A stretch of 64,000 nt of DNA, taken from NCBI GenBank assembly GCA_023512835.1, contig CM042089.1, positions 16,728,562 to 16,792,561 of the forward strand, read 5' to 3'. The notes under the pieces are model-generated. The model worked only from the letters and a program-made list of their open reading frames with translations, was not told where the DNA came from and did not search any database. Positions within the stretch are counted from its first letter, which is position 1. Each line of letters opens with the position of its first letter. The translations under genes and the position numbers were made by a program. Of the stretch, positions 11,563 to 22,091 are shown in pieces. The stretch is from Taxillus chinensis. Lineage: Eukaryota; Streptophyta; Magnoliopsida; Santalales; Loranthaceae.

Positions 11563-11965
11563 ATACGGAGTAAGGAAGTACTGATGCGGAATAAGAACCC
11601 GAGTCTTTATTCGCACGGAGTAAGGAAGTACTGATGCAGAATAAGGACCTGAGTATTTATTCGCACGGAGTAAGGAAACCAGATGCGAAGTAAGGAATCC
11701 GAACCACTCACTCATGCAGAGTAAGGATGTGCTAGTACGGAGTAAGCCATCCGATCCTTTAAACTCGCACGGAGTAAGAAACTCGTACGGAGTAAGGAAC
11801 TTACATGCGGAGTAAGGAAGCGCTGATACGGAATAAGCACTTTGACCTTCTCATTCACACGGAGTAAGGAAGCGCTGACATGGACTAAGGATTCCAGTAA
11901 CAAATAGATACGGAGTAAGCAACCACTGACACGGAGTAAGGTTCCGAGCTTCATTAGCAACGGAG
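11563..11965 (+). repeat. CGGAGTAAGG-type array in the U3 of copia element 1
   Basis: Irregularly spaced copies of CGGAGTAAGGAA, CGGAATAAG and close variants. They are separated by 10-30 bp of diverged filler and lie upstream of the LTR TATA box. Confidence 0.85.
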
Positions 11966-12244
11966 TAAGGAAAATTACACCGGACCAAGAAGATGCTACT
12001 TCAACTTACCGCATTTAAAGTTATCAGCTCATGGTGTTCCGATGTAAGACAAACTCGTTGAGAACCTAAAGAATCTTACACGTGGATCACCTGGATATGT
12101 GGACACAACTTTAATTATACTTAGGAACTCACAAAGGCACTTATACTCTTCAAACCCAAGATCTTGATCTCCACAAACCACAGCAGTCAAGGCAGAGAGA
12201 TTATCGAGGAATAGTTAGTGCTGAACGCATTCCGGAACTACAAG

Positions 12245-14099
12245 TGTCACGCCCCGGTTTTCCAACCCGAGGAGACCGGAACGTGACCCTCCCTTTACCC
12301 GGGTTTGGATAAAGGGGTGGAACACAACATACACTTCAGAAACCAAAATCACACAATTATTTAATTGAAACCATATGCCTTTATTATCTTTCAAACTTCA
12401 TTACAATATCTCCCCGCTGGGGTTACAATGCCTCAATAAAATTACATAACGCAAATAACATAAAACAAAGCCACAAAGTAGAACTCTTCCACCTTGGTGT
12501 TCCCACCTAACGCCTGTAGGTTCCTGCAAGAAAACACACCATAGTAGGAGGGGTGAGCATCCACAGCTCAGTAGGGATCATGTCTCCCCAACCCATCCCA
12601 TGCTCCTAGCATCTACATGCCATGTGTACATGTGCAGTGTGTGCGGTGTCGTGTTACAATAATTCCAACAAACAATAACAAACCACATCAGCAGTCACAA
12701 TTATCCACCACACAAACCACAAGTGATTTAACCGCCTCTTCAGGCCAATGATTTAACTGCCTCTCAAGCATAGCTTCCACAGTCAGTCTCACTGACATTA
12801 ATTCATCCTCTCAGGCTCCACAGTCAGTCTCACTGACATCAACTCAGCCTCTCAGGCTCCATAGGTACACAAGCATTGCCTCAGCCTCTCAGGCTTCTTA
12901 GGCTCCATAGACAACAACAAACATTTAACATATATCTCAGTTATTCAGGTATAACAACAAACACTTAACATGCATGTCCACCCTGGTATAACATCAAACA
13001 CCTAGCATGCATATCCTCACAGACATTACATCAAACACCATTCAGGCATAACCACACTGGCATAACATCAATCGTACAACATGCATGGCCTCACAGGCAT
13101 AATATCAAACACCTAGTGTGCAGCGCCACACAGGCCTAATCTCAACCTATACTTGCCACTGAAGGCCAACATTCATATATGAGGTCACACCTATATGAAT
13201 TTACATATAAATAGTATAACAATAACAACAGAAGTTCTATAAATCCTTTACACAGGGCCTAACCCCAGAACAGATCAGGTGAGACAGAACCCCTACCTTG
13301 GAAACGTCCTCCTACTCTTGCTCCCGCGCTAGACGCCGTCCTCCCCATGCAAGACGCTTCGGCAGCAAGCTAGTAGCTCTCCTTCCCTCTCTCTCTCTCT
13401 CTCTACGACGGCTGGTGGAGCAACAAACCCTAAACCTAAAACAGAGGGCTCTTCATCCTTATATAGACAACACAACATCAAAACGACGTAGTTTTGATTA
13501 AGTGAATCCCAGCATCAAAACGACGTAGTTTTGATGGAACAAGCTATGACCTTCCCACATCCATACACACCAAAATATTCACAATTCCAACATGGTCCTT
13601 TGGGAAAAGATGATTAGAATGACAAAACCAAGGTAACCATGCAAAAATATGCCTGCACGCCAATTTGAACGCCAATTCCCCAATTGGCGTGCAGCTCCAA
13701 ATGCACTCAAACTTCACCTCAAGCCTCCTTGCATCTTGTAGAGGTCTGAGAAGCAAAAATATGCTTGCATGTGAAATGGGTGAATTCACGTGCAGCTCCA
13801 AATGCTCTGAAATTTCTGTGGTAGGTAGAGGACCTCATTCTAAGAAACGTTTGTTCTTGCACACCAATTGTTTGAGGTCATCTACCCTATCAAAAGTGAG
13901 CTCCAAGATAAGCCAAAACAGCTTAAAACCGCTTGTATATGCATAGCATCTTCCTAGGGCATAAATGTACGTTATCACTTGTCACATGCACCTCCCAAAA
14001 GTCCCCTCTTGGGCTCATCTCTTACCTCAAACTTGTGCACCAACATCCAAGGTGTTTGTGGTTAACTTCTTACACACGGTTTACACACGGGTCATTACA
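12245..14099 (-). mobile_element. Solo gypsy-like LTR in the 5' LTR of copia element 1
   Basis: It runs TGTCACGCCCCGG...GGGTCATTACA on the plus strand, so sense is minus. The duplication ACAAG sits on both sides (12240-12244, 14100-14104). The undisturbed site is visible in the partner LTR as CTACAAGTTCC. No internal region is present, so it is a solo LTR. It carries two promoter palindromes (13478-13497, 13515-13534; 37-bp period), a TATA box in sense at 13465-13459, a CT microsatellite at about 13389-13405, and a hairpin at 13669-13690. Confidence 0.92.
13478..13534 (-). promoter_or_regulatory. Two near-palindromes, 37-bp period, in a solo LTR
   Basis: TCAAAACGACGTAGTTTTGA at 13478-13497 and 13515-13534 is the reverse complement of the motif at 6883. 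The TATA box in sense is 13 bp away (13465-13459). Confidence 0.8.
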
Positions 14100-14132
14100 A
14101 CAAGTTCCAAGGTTGTCTCTTAGGAATGTTTT

Positions 14133-14140
14133 TATAAATA
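14133..14140 (+). promoter_or_regulatory. Copia LTR TATA box
   Basis: TATAAATA, conserved at the same place in the LTRs of element 2 (42168-42175 and 53782-53789). It separates the repeat-rich U3 from the transcribed part of the LTR. Confidence 0.6.
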
Positions 14141-14442
14141 TTCATACTTGTACATTTGAAAACGTGTGTGCGAGCGAGCCTGAATCAACCCTGTGTATGC
14201 ACAAGAGTTCAAAGACATAATATAGGCTAGTGTGTGAATCGTTTTGTAAACAGAGTGTAAAAGAGTCTTGCTTCTATTTTGTTGTATTTATCTTTTGATA
14301 ATAAAACAAAATACTTCCATTATCTGGTTATCTTCCGTAGTGATTCTATCACTTAACTAGATAAGTGTTGTGTCATAAGAGAATAAAAAGAGTTTTGATA
14401 AGAGCCTATTCACCCCCCTCTAGGCTCCAAGGGACCATCAAG

Positions 14443-14454
14443 TGGTATCAGAGC
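14443..14454 (+). other. Primer-binding site, initiator-Met tRNA type
   Basis: TGGTATCAGAGC begins 2 nt after the 5' LTR ends. It is complementary to the 3' end of plant initiator-Met tRNA, the usual primer of copia elements. Confidence 0.9.
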
Positions 14455-14501
14455 ACGTTCTATTTGTTCTAAGTAGAGATCCCACTCTTTCACTCTCAGC
14501 A

Positions 14502-16740
14502 ATGGCCGAAGAAAGCAGTATGCTATTCAACACTCGCCTTAACTCTAGAGGTGCACAAGAGCCCATCCCGAATCGAAGCAGCAGTGAAAACGTCGATCCA
14601 CCTCAACCTGCTGCTGCCACTACTCCTCAACCACGGAGTTCTGGTTTTACTCGACAAAACCACCCAAATTCACACCTGAGCTTTTCTCCCAGGTGGAAAG
14701 CTCACATGAAGATGTTTATGGTATGCCATGATCATCTCATGTGGCCCTATCTTCATCGGGAGATTCCAATTTCGATGACTATCGGAGAACATGGAGTTAG
14801 AAGGCCAAAGACGGATGCCGAACTTACCAACGACGAAAGAGCCTGGTAGTGCGCAAGCGAAAAGGCTCTGGCTTACGTTACATCGTCTTTGGATTCCGAG
14901 GCTTTCACGGATGTCCAGGGCTGCACGACAGCAAAAGCTGTCTGGGATAAACTGACAATCCTCTATGAGGGGAGTCAGTCCCAGATGCAAAACGTGATAT
15001 GTGCTCTCAGACAGAACTTTGAGAGTTTCAATCACAAACCTGGCGAATCCCTTGAGAGCATCTATCGGAGATTCGGCAAGCTCATTCTAGAGCTAAAAAC
15101 CGTCAATGAACACTACACTCGGTCTCAAATCAATGACAAGTTCTTTCGATCCTCTCTGGATTGCTACTACTCCAAGCGACTCCAAGATGCAAGTCGACAA
15201 AAACGGTCACATTTCTCGCCCTTGAAGAAATATACGGAGAGCTTCGGACTCATGAGGTCAGATTCAGATACACTGACCGTGATGAGAAAATAGCTCGGAA
15301 AGAAAAAGGGGTAGCCCTCAAAGCTACGGAATGTTCCAGTAATCATCAAGAGGATGATACGGATGAGTTAAAGAATTCGACTCGAGACGCAAAGAGGAAA
15401 TAGCTCTTCTTGTCAAATCCTTTGAATGATTCCTTCGGAAAAAGTAGAAAAGGATTCGGAAGAGGCCCCTCATCATCTAGAAGGAAGGAGCGATCGAGTC
15501 GAGCTCCCAAGAATGCTTTAATTGTGGGAAACCCGGTCACCGGGCCAAGGAATGCGGATCCAAATCTAAGACGGCAGAGAAAAGTGACAAGGTTACTCCT
15601 TGACATACCACCTCAGACAACAGCAAGAACAAGAGGAAGACATTCGTGACAAAGTACATCAGTGGCTCAGAAGAAGAGGAGGAATCCTCAGATGATGAGC
15701 CAACTCCTAAGCCGAACGTCTGCCTCATGGCAAATATCGAGGTACCTTCATCTCTCGAGCTCATGAGTAAAATAGAATCTCTTATTGCCGAACGTGATCA
15801 TGAAAAGAATGATAGACTAATAATTACTCAAATGTACAAAGATATGGAAAGTCGAATAAACGTCTTGAATTTACTATTACTAGACTTGAAAAAGACATAG
15901 TCGACTTCGAGGAAAAGAAGCTTGGTATCACGATCTAAGGGCTGAAAATCATCTCGCTAAATACCAATCTCTCAGGCCTAAAAGTTATTGTAAAAAGACT
16001 CGAGAATGAACTTGAACAGAAAAGGAAATAAATCGTAAGTGGCTTAAATCCGGGAAATAGCCTCTTCATTTAGGACCGATCCAGGATAATATTCGAGTCA
16101 AACCTGGCCTAGGCTCCGAATCATCAACCTCCAATGCTCAAGCTACTGAGTGTCCTCTGGATTTCACTCCAAAACTAACCAACTTATATCCTGTTAGTAC
16201 GTCTAAACCGTTGGATGGTTTTATTTCAGGTGGCACCATAGTTTATGATCGTGGAGTCGAGGTCACATCGCACTTCCCGAAGCAGTAGCACCCGTAACTA
16301 ATGATGAAGGGAAGGCCGCTGCAGTTAAAGCCAAAACTGTAGCACCCAAAAAGAAAGGAAAGGCCAAGGCTGACGCATCTAGGGCCAAGAGCGCGTCACC
16401 CAAACGCAATGGATTAGGCCACAGGGAACAGAGTAGAAAGTCTGTAAAATCTAAGAGACCTCTATCCCCTGTCTGTACTCCGCATTATAGTGTCTATTCC
16501 ATCTGTAGGGAAATAGGTCTTTATCACTATGAATGTTGGAGTTTATCTGATAACTGGCTTTGTAATCAAATTCGTACCAATAAAGATCAGTTCAATAAAA
16601 AGGGTTTTTCGAGCAAAACAAAATCTAAACCTCAAAGGAGTATCTCTCCCAAGATAACCCAAATAAAAGAAGTAGCTGAAACTAACAAATTAAAGTCAAC
16701 TTGGAGAGCTAAAAGTCCTAGCAAAGTCAAATCCGGAACT
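14502..16740 (+). pseudogene. Copia element 1 gag region (broken)
   Basis: An ATG at 14502 opens a frame beginning MAEESSMLFNTRL. The first part (about 14620-15290) matches the UBN2-type Gag domain, with PKTDAELTNDERAW, AVWDKLTILYEG and ESLESIYRRFGKL. A TAG stop interrupts it right after ERAW at 14847-14849, where CAG is expected. Frame changes follow. A CCHC zinc knuckle, ECFNCGKPGHRAKEC, lies at 15511-15555, followed by an acidic Glu/Ser stretch and a Lys-rich tail. A second, degraded knuckle-like segment lies at about 16497-16540, with the first Cys and the His replaced. Gag packages element RNA; this copy cannot encode it intact. Confidence 0.85.
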
Positions 16741-16749
16741 GTTGACATT

Positions 16750-17645
16750 GCTGCTGTTCTTTTGAACCGCCCGAATTTGACTTTGCTAGGACTTTTAGAT
16801 AGGACTTCTACACGTCCAAGTGGTAGAGGCTACACATTCTACACGTTTTAAGAGAGAGAGAGAGAGAGAGACATTTTGGAGGCTGTTCTTGACTTAGGAG
16901 AGCAGCCGTCGCAGCCGTCGGGGATTTTGGAAACTTGGGTTGAAGCTTTGCTGTGCGCATGGATAAGAAGAAGATGTTGAGCTTTTCTGCTTTGTGTTTG
17001 CTTGTAATCATGTGTGAGTAGTTTCCTTTATCTAGGGGAGCAATGTAGCCCCCTATGTTGTCAAACTAATTGATTGAATTTTGAGTTTGTTTAATTGAGA
17101 TTGCATGTTTTATGGATTTGTTTTTATCTTTTAATATCTGGGCTGTACACCTGGGTTTTCTTAGCCTTAGTCTGAGGCTGATCTTTGATTTATAACTTAT
17201 TTGTGATTGGTGTGACCATTATCCTGTCATGGGTATGATAATTAGGCTTTACATGTTGATGTCATGATGACCATTCAGGCAGACAGCACTTAGAAGGGCT
17301 GGTAATGACCAATTGCAGTACCTTGGCTTAGTTATAGCATGTTATCAATTAAATAATCTCAAGAACCTTAAAATCAGTAGAAACAACATAGGGAGGTGAA
17401 GTTGTGACCCTAGATACCTTTAATCCTTGAATCTTAATCCTAAAATCAGTTTGTTTTCTTTGTTTATTCAGAAAACCAAATAAAAATTAGATCTTTAGTT
17501 ATAAAAAAGAAAACTTTTTGCCAAGACACTTTATAGGGCAAGAGTAATTGAGTGGTTTGATTTAAAAAACTAGAAAACTAGGCTAATCCCTGTGGGTTCG
17601 ACCCCTTGCTTGCTGCTATTCTTTTAGTGCAAACTTAGGGAATTC
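16750..17645 (+). mobile_element. Foreign block replacing protease and pre-integrase of element 1
   Basis: Compared with element 2, element 1 loses similarity near 16750 and regains it near 17690. The protease (the DSG motif of element 2) and the pre-integrase zinc domain are gone. The replacing DNA is non-coding, has a GA microsatellite (16853-16870), and ends with the LTR-like text CCCTGTGGGTTCGACCCC at about 17588-17605. It may be part of another retroelement's LTR or leader. I did not find target duplications, so a simple insertion is not shown. Confidence 0.6.
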
Positions 17646-17689
17646 ATTATCTTGAAGAGAGATTTAACGACATTAGCTAGCTCTTTTAG

Positions 17690-18770
17690 AGAGGCTAAAA
17701 ATCTGTCTGTCATTGGTGCGAGATATACCCTTTCGGTTATCGATGATTTCACCAGATACACATGGGTGGTGTTCCTGAAATCAAAGGATCAAACTTTTGA
17801 GCATCTTGTAGATCTTTTCAACTGGATAAGCAACTCACAAGGACTGAGCATAGAGTGCATCCGGAGTGATCATGGTACAGAATTTGATTTTTCAGATATG
17901 AGATCATATTGTTCTGAACAAGGCATTCAGCATGACTTCTCTGCGCCCAGAACTCCACAACAAAATGGAGTAGCTGAGCACAAGAATCGTACTTTAGTCG
18001 AGGCTAGCAGATCTATATTAGCAGGGGCAACGCTTCCTCTTAGTCTATGGGTCTGTTTGTGTCCACTTACTGCTATGTTCAAATAGAACTCTAATAAATA
18101 AATCTACCATGAAAACACCCTATGAGATGTGGAGAGGATGAAAGCCTTCAATTTCACATTTCGGAGCTTTTGGGTGTACTTGCTATATATTGATAAATGG
18201 CAAAGAAACCCGGAATAAATTTGAACCAAAAATCGATGATGGGATTTTTGTTGGGTACTCATTACATAGCAAGGCTTATCGGTTCTTCAATAGAAAACTT
18301 TTTAAAGTTGAAGAATCTATCCATGTGACCTTTGATGAAACTAATCTTGATTGGTCAAAAGTTGCTTCTTTAAGTTCTAATGTACAGGTCCCGAACAGCA
18401 ACATCGACTATTCGAAGTTTATGAATGTTCCTGTTACGCATTCTGACCAACCATGTGGCATTAGCGAGGCACAAAGAAATTATATGGATGATGCTATGGA
18501 TGATTCGGACTCAGGACTACCATTAAGCTCCGGACATACTCCTTCGGATACCCAAAATTCTAGAGCACCTTCAAGCCCGTTCGGACCAGTTAACATTAAA
18601 AGAAACAGTGTTGGAGAACCACCTAGTTCTACCGTACCTTCTAATATGGAAACATCCTGGTCCTAAGAAGCTCAACCAGTAGATATACCTGAACCACCTA
18701 ATCTGGCAGAGCTTCAAATTATTCAAGATCAACCATCACATGCATAGAATTACAAATGGACCCGAAACCA
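17690..18770 (+). pseudogene. Copia element 1 integrase (N-terminus missing, broken)
   Basis: The DDE catalytic core is readable: first Asp in VIDDFTRYTW, second in IRSDHGTEF, and Glu in NGVAEHKNRT. A frameshift and stop follow near 18086 (TAMFK). The C-terminal integrase part continues at 18190 (INGKETRNKFEPKIDDGIFVGY) and passes into the Ser/Pro-rich linker before RT. The N-terminal zinc domain is missing because of the replaced block upstream. Integrase would insert the cDNA into the genome; this copy is dead. Confidence 0.85.
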
Positions 18771-18783
18771 TCCCTCAGATCAA

Positions 18784-20409
18784 GTGATTGGTGATCCTAT
18801 TGCTGGTGTAAGAACAAGAGCAGCCACTTTCAACATGTGTCTTTACTCGTGTTTTTTATCTCAAATAGAACCAAAGGTGGTAGATGAAGCTCTTCAGGAT
18901 TCGAATTGGATTAAAGTCATGCAAGAAGAGCTGAATCAATTTAAGAGAAATAATGTGTGGACTCTAGTACCAAGGCCTAAGTCTCAGCAAGTCATTGGAG
19001 TTAAATGGGTGTTCCAGAACAAGCTTGATACGGATGGAATAGTAATCCGGAACAAAGCCAGACTGGTAGCCAAAGGATATCGTCAAGAAGAAGGAATAGA
19101 CTATGATGAGACCTTTGCTCCGGTAGCAAGACTTGAGGCAATCCGAATGTTTCTAGTGTATGCTTCATATGAAAACTTCATAGTTTATCAAATGGACGTC
19201 AAGAGCGCATTCCTGAATGGAGATCTTCAAGAGGAGGTGTACGTTGAACAACCTCCCGGTTTCATTGAACCTAAGGCAGGACATCTAGTCTACAAGCTTC
19301 TGAAAGCTTTATATGGTTTGAAGCAAGCTCCAAGAGCTTGGTACGATACACTGTCAGAATTCCTACTTGCTCATAACTTCCAAAAAGGGAAGATAGACAC
19401 CACCTTATTTCTACGAAAAGAGAAAGGACACACTCTAATCGTACAGATATACGTGGATGATATCATTTTCGGATCAACAAATCCAAAGCTTTGTGAAGAG
19501 TTTGCAAAGTTGATGACAGGCAAGTTTGAGATGAGCATGATGGGAGAACTGTCCTACTTCCTTGGAATAGAAGTTAAACAATTGAAGGAAGGAATCTTCA
19601 TTAATCACGCTAAGTACACTCGTGATCTTATTAAGAAGTTTGGTATGGAAGGTTCATCTCCCGTCAAAACTCCCATGCCGCCGGTGCCAAGTTAGACCTT
19701 GATGTGGATGGAATATTAGTAAATGTGACCGACTATAGAGGGATGATAGGATCCTCGTTGTATCTTCTGACAAGTCGCCCAAGACATTATGTTTGCAACT
19801 TGCATCTGTGCACGATATCAGGCGAATCCCAAGGAGTCACATATGCTTCATGTTAAACGGATATTAAGGTATCTCAAGGGAATGATGAATTTGGGACTCT
19901 GGTACCCAAAGGAGTCCAACTTCACCTTATCCGGATACTCTGATGCTGACTTCGCTGGGTGTCGCATCGACAGGAAAAGCACAAGTGGTACGTGTCAGTT
20001 TCTTGGAAATAGATTAATTTCATGGTTCGATAAGAAGCGAATTCCGTATCAACCTCTACTTCTTTGAGGCGGAATATATAGGCTGCTGGGAGTTGCTGCA
20101 CGCTACCTGTGGATGCAAAGTCAACTTATCGACTACGGTTTCAACATGTCATCTATTCCACTCTACTGTGACAACACTAGCACAATTGCTATCAGCAACA
20201 ATCCTGTCATACACCCTAAGACGAAGCATATTGAGGTCAGGTATCACTTCATACGCGACCATGTTCTCAAAAGTCACTTCTCACTGGAACATGTTGCTAC
20301 TGAAGATCAGCTGGCAGACATACTTACAAAGCCCCTACCTGATGCAAGATTCTCTGAACTACTCTTCCGATTAGGTATGCTTGACTTCTCTGCATTGTCT
20401 CACATTTAA
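18784..20409 (+). pseudogene. Copia element 1 reverse transcriptase and RNase H (frameshifted)
   Basis: RT is one open frame from 18784 to 19695, with [24 protein letters not shown] in two adjoining blocks, [13 protein letters not shown] and the active-site [11 protein letters not shown]. The frame breaks at about 19680, where the minus-strand element has a longer CAG-containing text. RNase H follows in shifted pieces (19789-20067, 20113-20409), with GYSDADFAGC, LYCDNTSTIAI and TKHIEVRYHFIRDHV. The normal end is about 20407. The product would copy element RNA into DNA. Confidence 0.9.
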
Positions 20410-22091
20410 ATTATCCAACAATATATTTAGTTTCAGAACATGCATTGTGCTTTTATTGATAGTAGTAGATACATAATGATCTTAATGTTGATCATACTTA
20501 CTGTTTAACGTGTTTCATGCTTCGATATTGATATTAACTTCATAGTGGGAGGATGCTTGCGTTTCCCGACTGAAGTCGTTTAAGCAAACATGATTAAAGT
20601 TTATATGATTAACCTCATTCTGGTTTCATGATCTTAATTTCCACTGATCACCACATGACAAATGCCTGTTCATTTAGATTACTCTATTAACATGTATAGT
20701 TGAAGAAATGAAATGGGTTAGCTCGGAATGCCTAGTGGATGAATACACAATCGCGATCGATCAGCCAAAGTATAGTTTCCTAAAAAAGATAGACAGGTCT
20801 GAATTTTTTAAGCCGGAAAGGTCTACCGAGAAGATTGCACAATCTATGGGGGAGAAAATACTTTATAAATTATTCGAGTAATACCGTATATGTCTCATGA
20901 CCTCTTTCCCGACTGTCTATTCGAGGGGGAGCCTTTTATTGAGAGGATCGAATGATCTACGGGGGAGCCTAAGCTTCATCTATTAACTCAAGAATAACCC
21001 CCTAATATGTCTCGATACTCTCTCCTCTAAACCTTTACTTCCTGGATCCGACTAGACATGCGTTGTTGAAACAGAATTGAGGCATGCTTGGATGTTTTTT
21101 TTTCCTTCAACCATGCATTTTAATCGGATAATGAACCGCTTGCTTTTGACATGTGTCCGCTTCCTTATTTTTCACTCATGAATCCTAGTTTGGTCAAATC
21201 ATATGATTTTTAATTAATCTTAGCTACATCGTTCAACGGAGACGGTTTCGCTATGTTGACCTTATATGAACTTGTGTATTTATTATCCGACATATTCCCC
21301 GATTCAGTCACATTGATCATTCTCTAGTATGTATATGTCTATTTCATTCTTTGTAATGCATAAGTTCTGCTTCTCATTAGTTCGGATTATATAGCTCTTC
21401 ACTGACTATTTTCTCCTATCCGTACTAATCCTTGCCTATTAAGCTTTTGTACTTTTAGTTTATTTTTTTGTGAGGCTACATGTTCAGATTTTCTTTGCAA
21501 CCTTATCGATAAATCTAGTCCATAGTCTTGGATTTGAAGGGTTGTGGTACTTCTCTTCTCTTCGACTTATTGACAGCAAAGGAATCTACTTCTCTCTCCT
21601 TGCAATCTGTTACTACGGACACGGTCTACTTTTCATCCGGATACTCGTCACTCGACTATCATTGATTCCGGATGATTATCGGTTCATTCCTCCGGACTCT
21701 TGACACTGTCAAATTGCTATAATCCATGTCTTATTATATATCGCGTGCTTTTGAGGAGGAATAATGATGATTCATTGAATGTACGTCTCGGGATGCACAC
21801 ACTTCCTTAGGAAGGCAAACAGCTGTTACCCTTACTTGGTCATGCCGTCTCCATGTCATCTTTTAATTCAGAGGCGCACCGATATCAAGACTAATGACAT
21901 CAGCCCGTCAAACGGTTTATTGTTTCACTTGCCAAATTCCTAGACCCGTTGACATTCACGGACTCGGTCTTATATATTCTGGTTATTCCTGCGAAGCACG
22001 AGTGTTACCCTTTTCAAATCCCTAAAACTCTCGTTGCTCCTTCAATCCCCAAGACCTCGCCTTCCCTCTCGCCCTTCAACTTTCATCTACA
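20410..22091 (+). other. Spacer between RNase H and third ORF, with purine tracts
   Basis: No coding potential. It is conserved in the other two copia elements (48299-49981 and 60251-62020). It holds purine tracts resembling the polypurine tract: GGGGGAGAAAA at 20848-20858, GAGGGGGAG at 20933-20941 and GGGGGAG at 20961-20967. It may carry signals for making an RNA for the third ORF; that is a guess. Confidence 0.6.

Larger units (their letters stand above)
11350..14440 (+). mobile_element. 5' LTR of copia element 1, split by a solo LTR
   Basis: TGTTAGATCAAGCCC to GGGACCATCA. It is about 1.23 kb once the nested insertion 12245-14099 and one copy of its ACAAG duplication are removed. It has a CGGAGTAAGG-type array at 11563-11965, a TATA box at 14133-14140 and an AATAAA-rich stretch near 14300. 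The 3' LTR is the uninterrupted reference for the insertion site (25309-25325). Confidence 0.88.

Noticed and set aside
12245..14099. A complete gypsy element
   Set aside because: Only one LTR lies between the two ACAAG copies; no internal domains.
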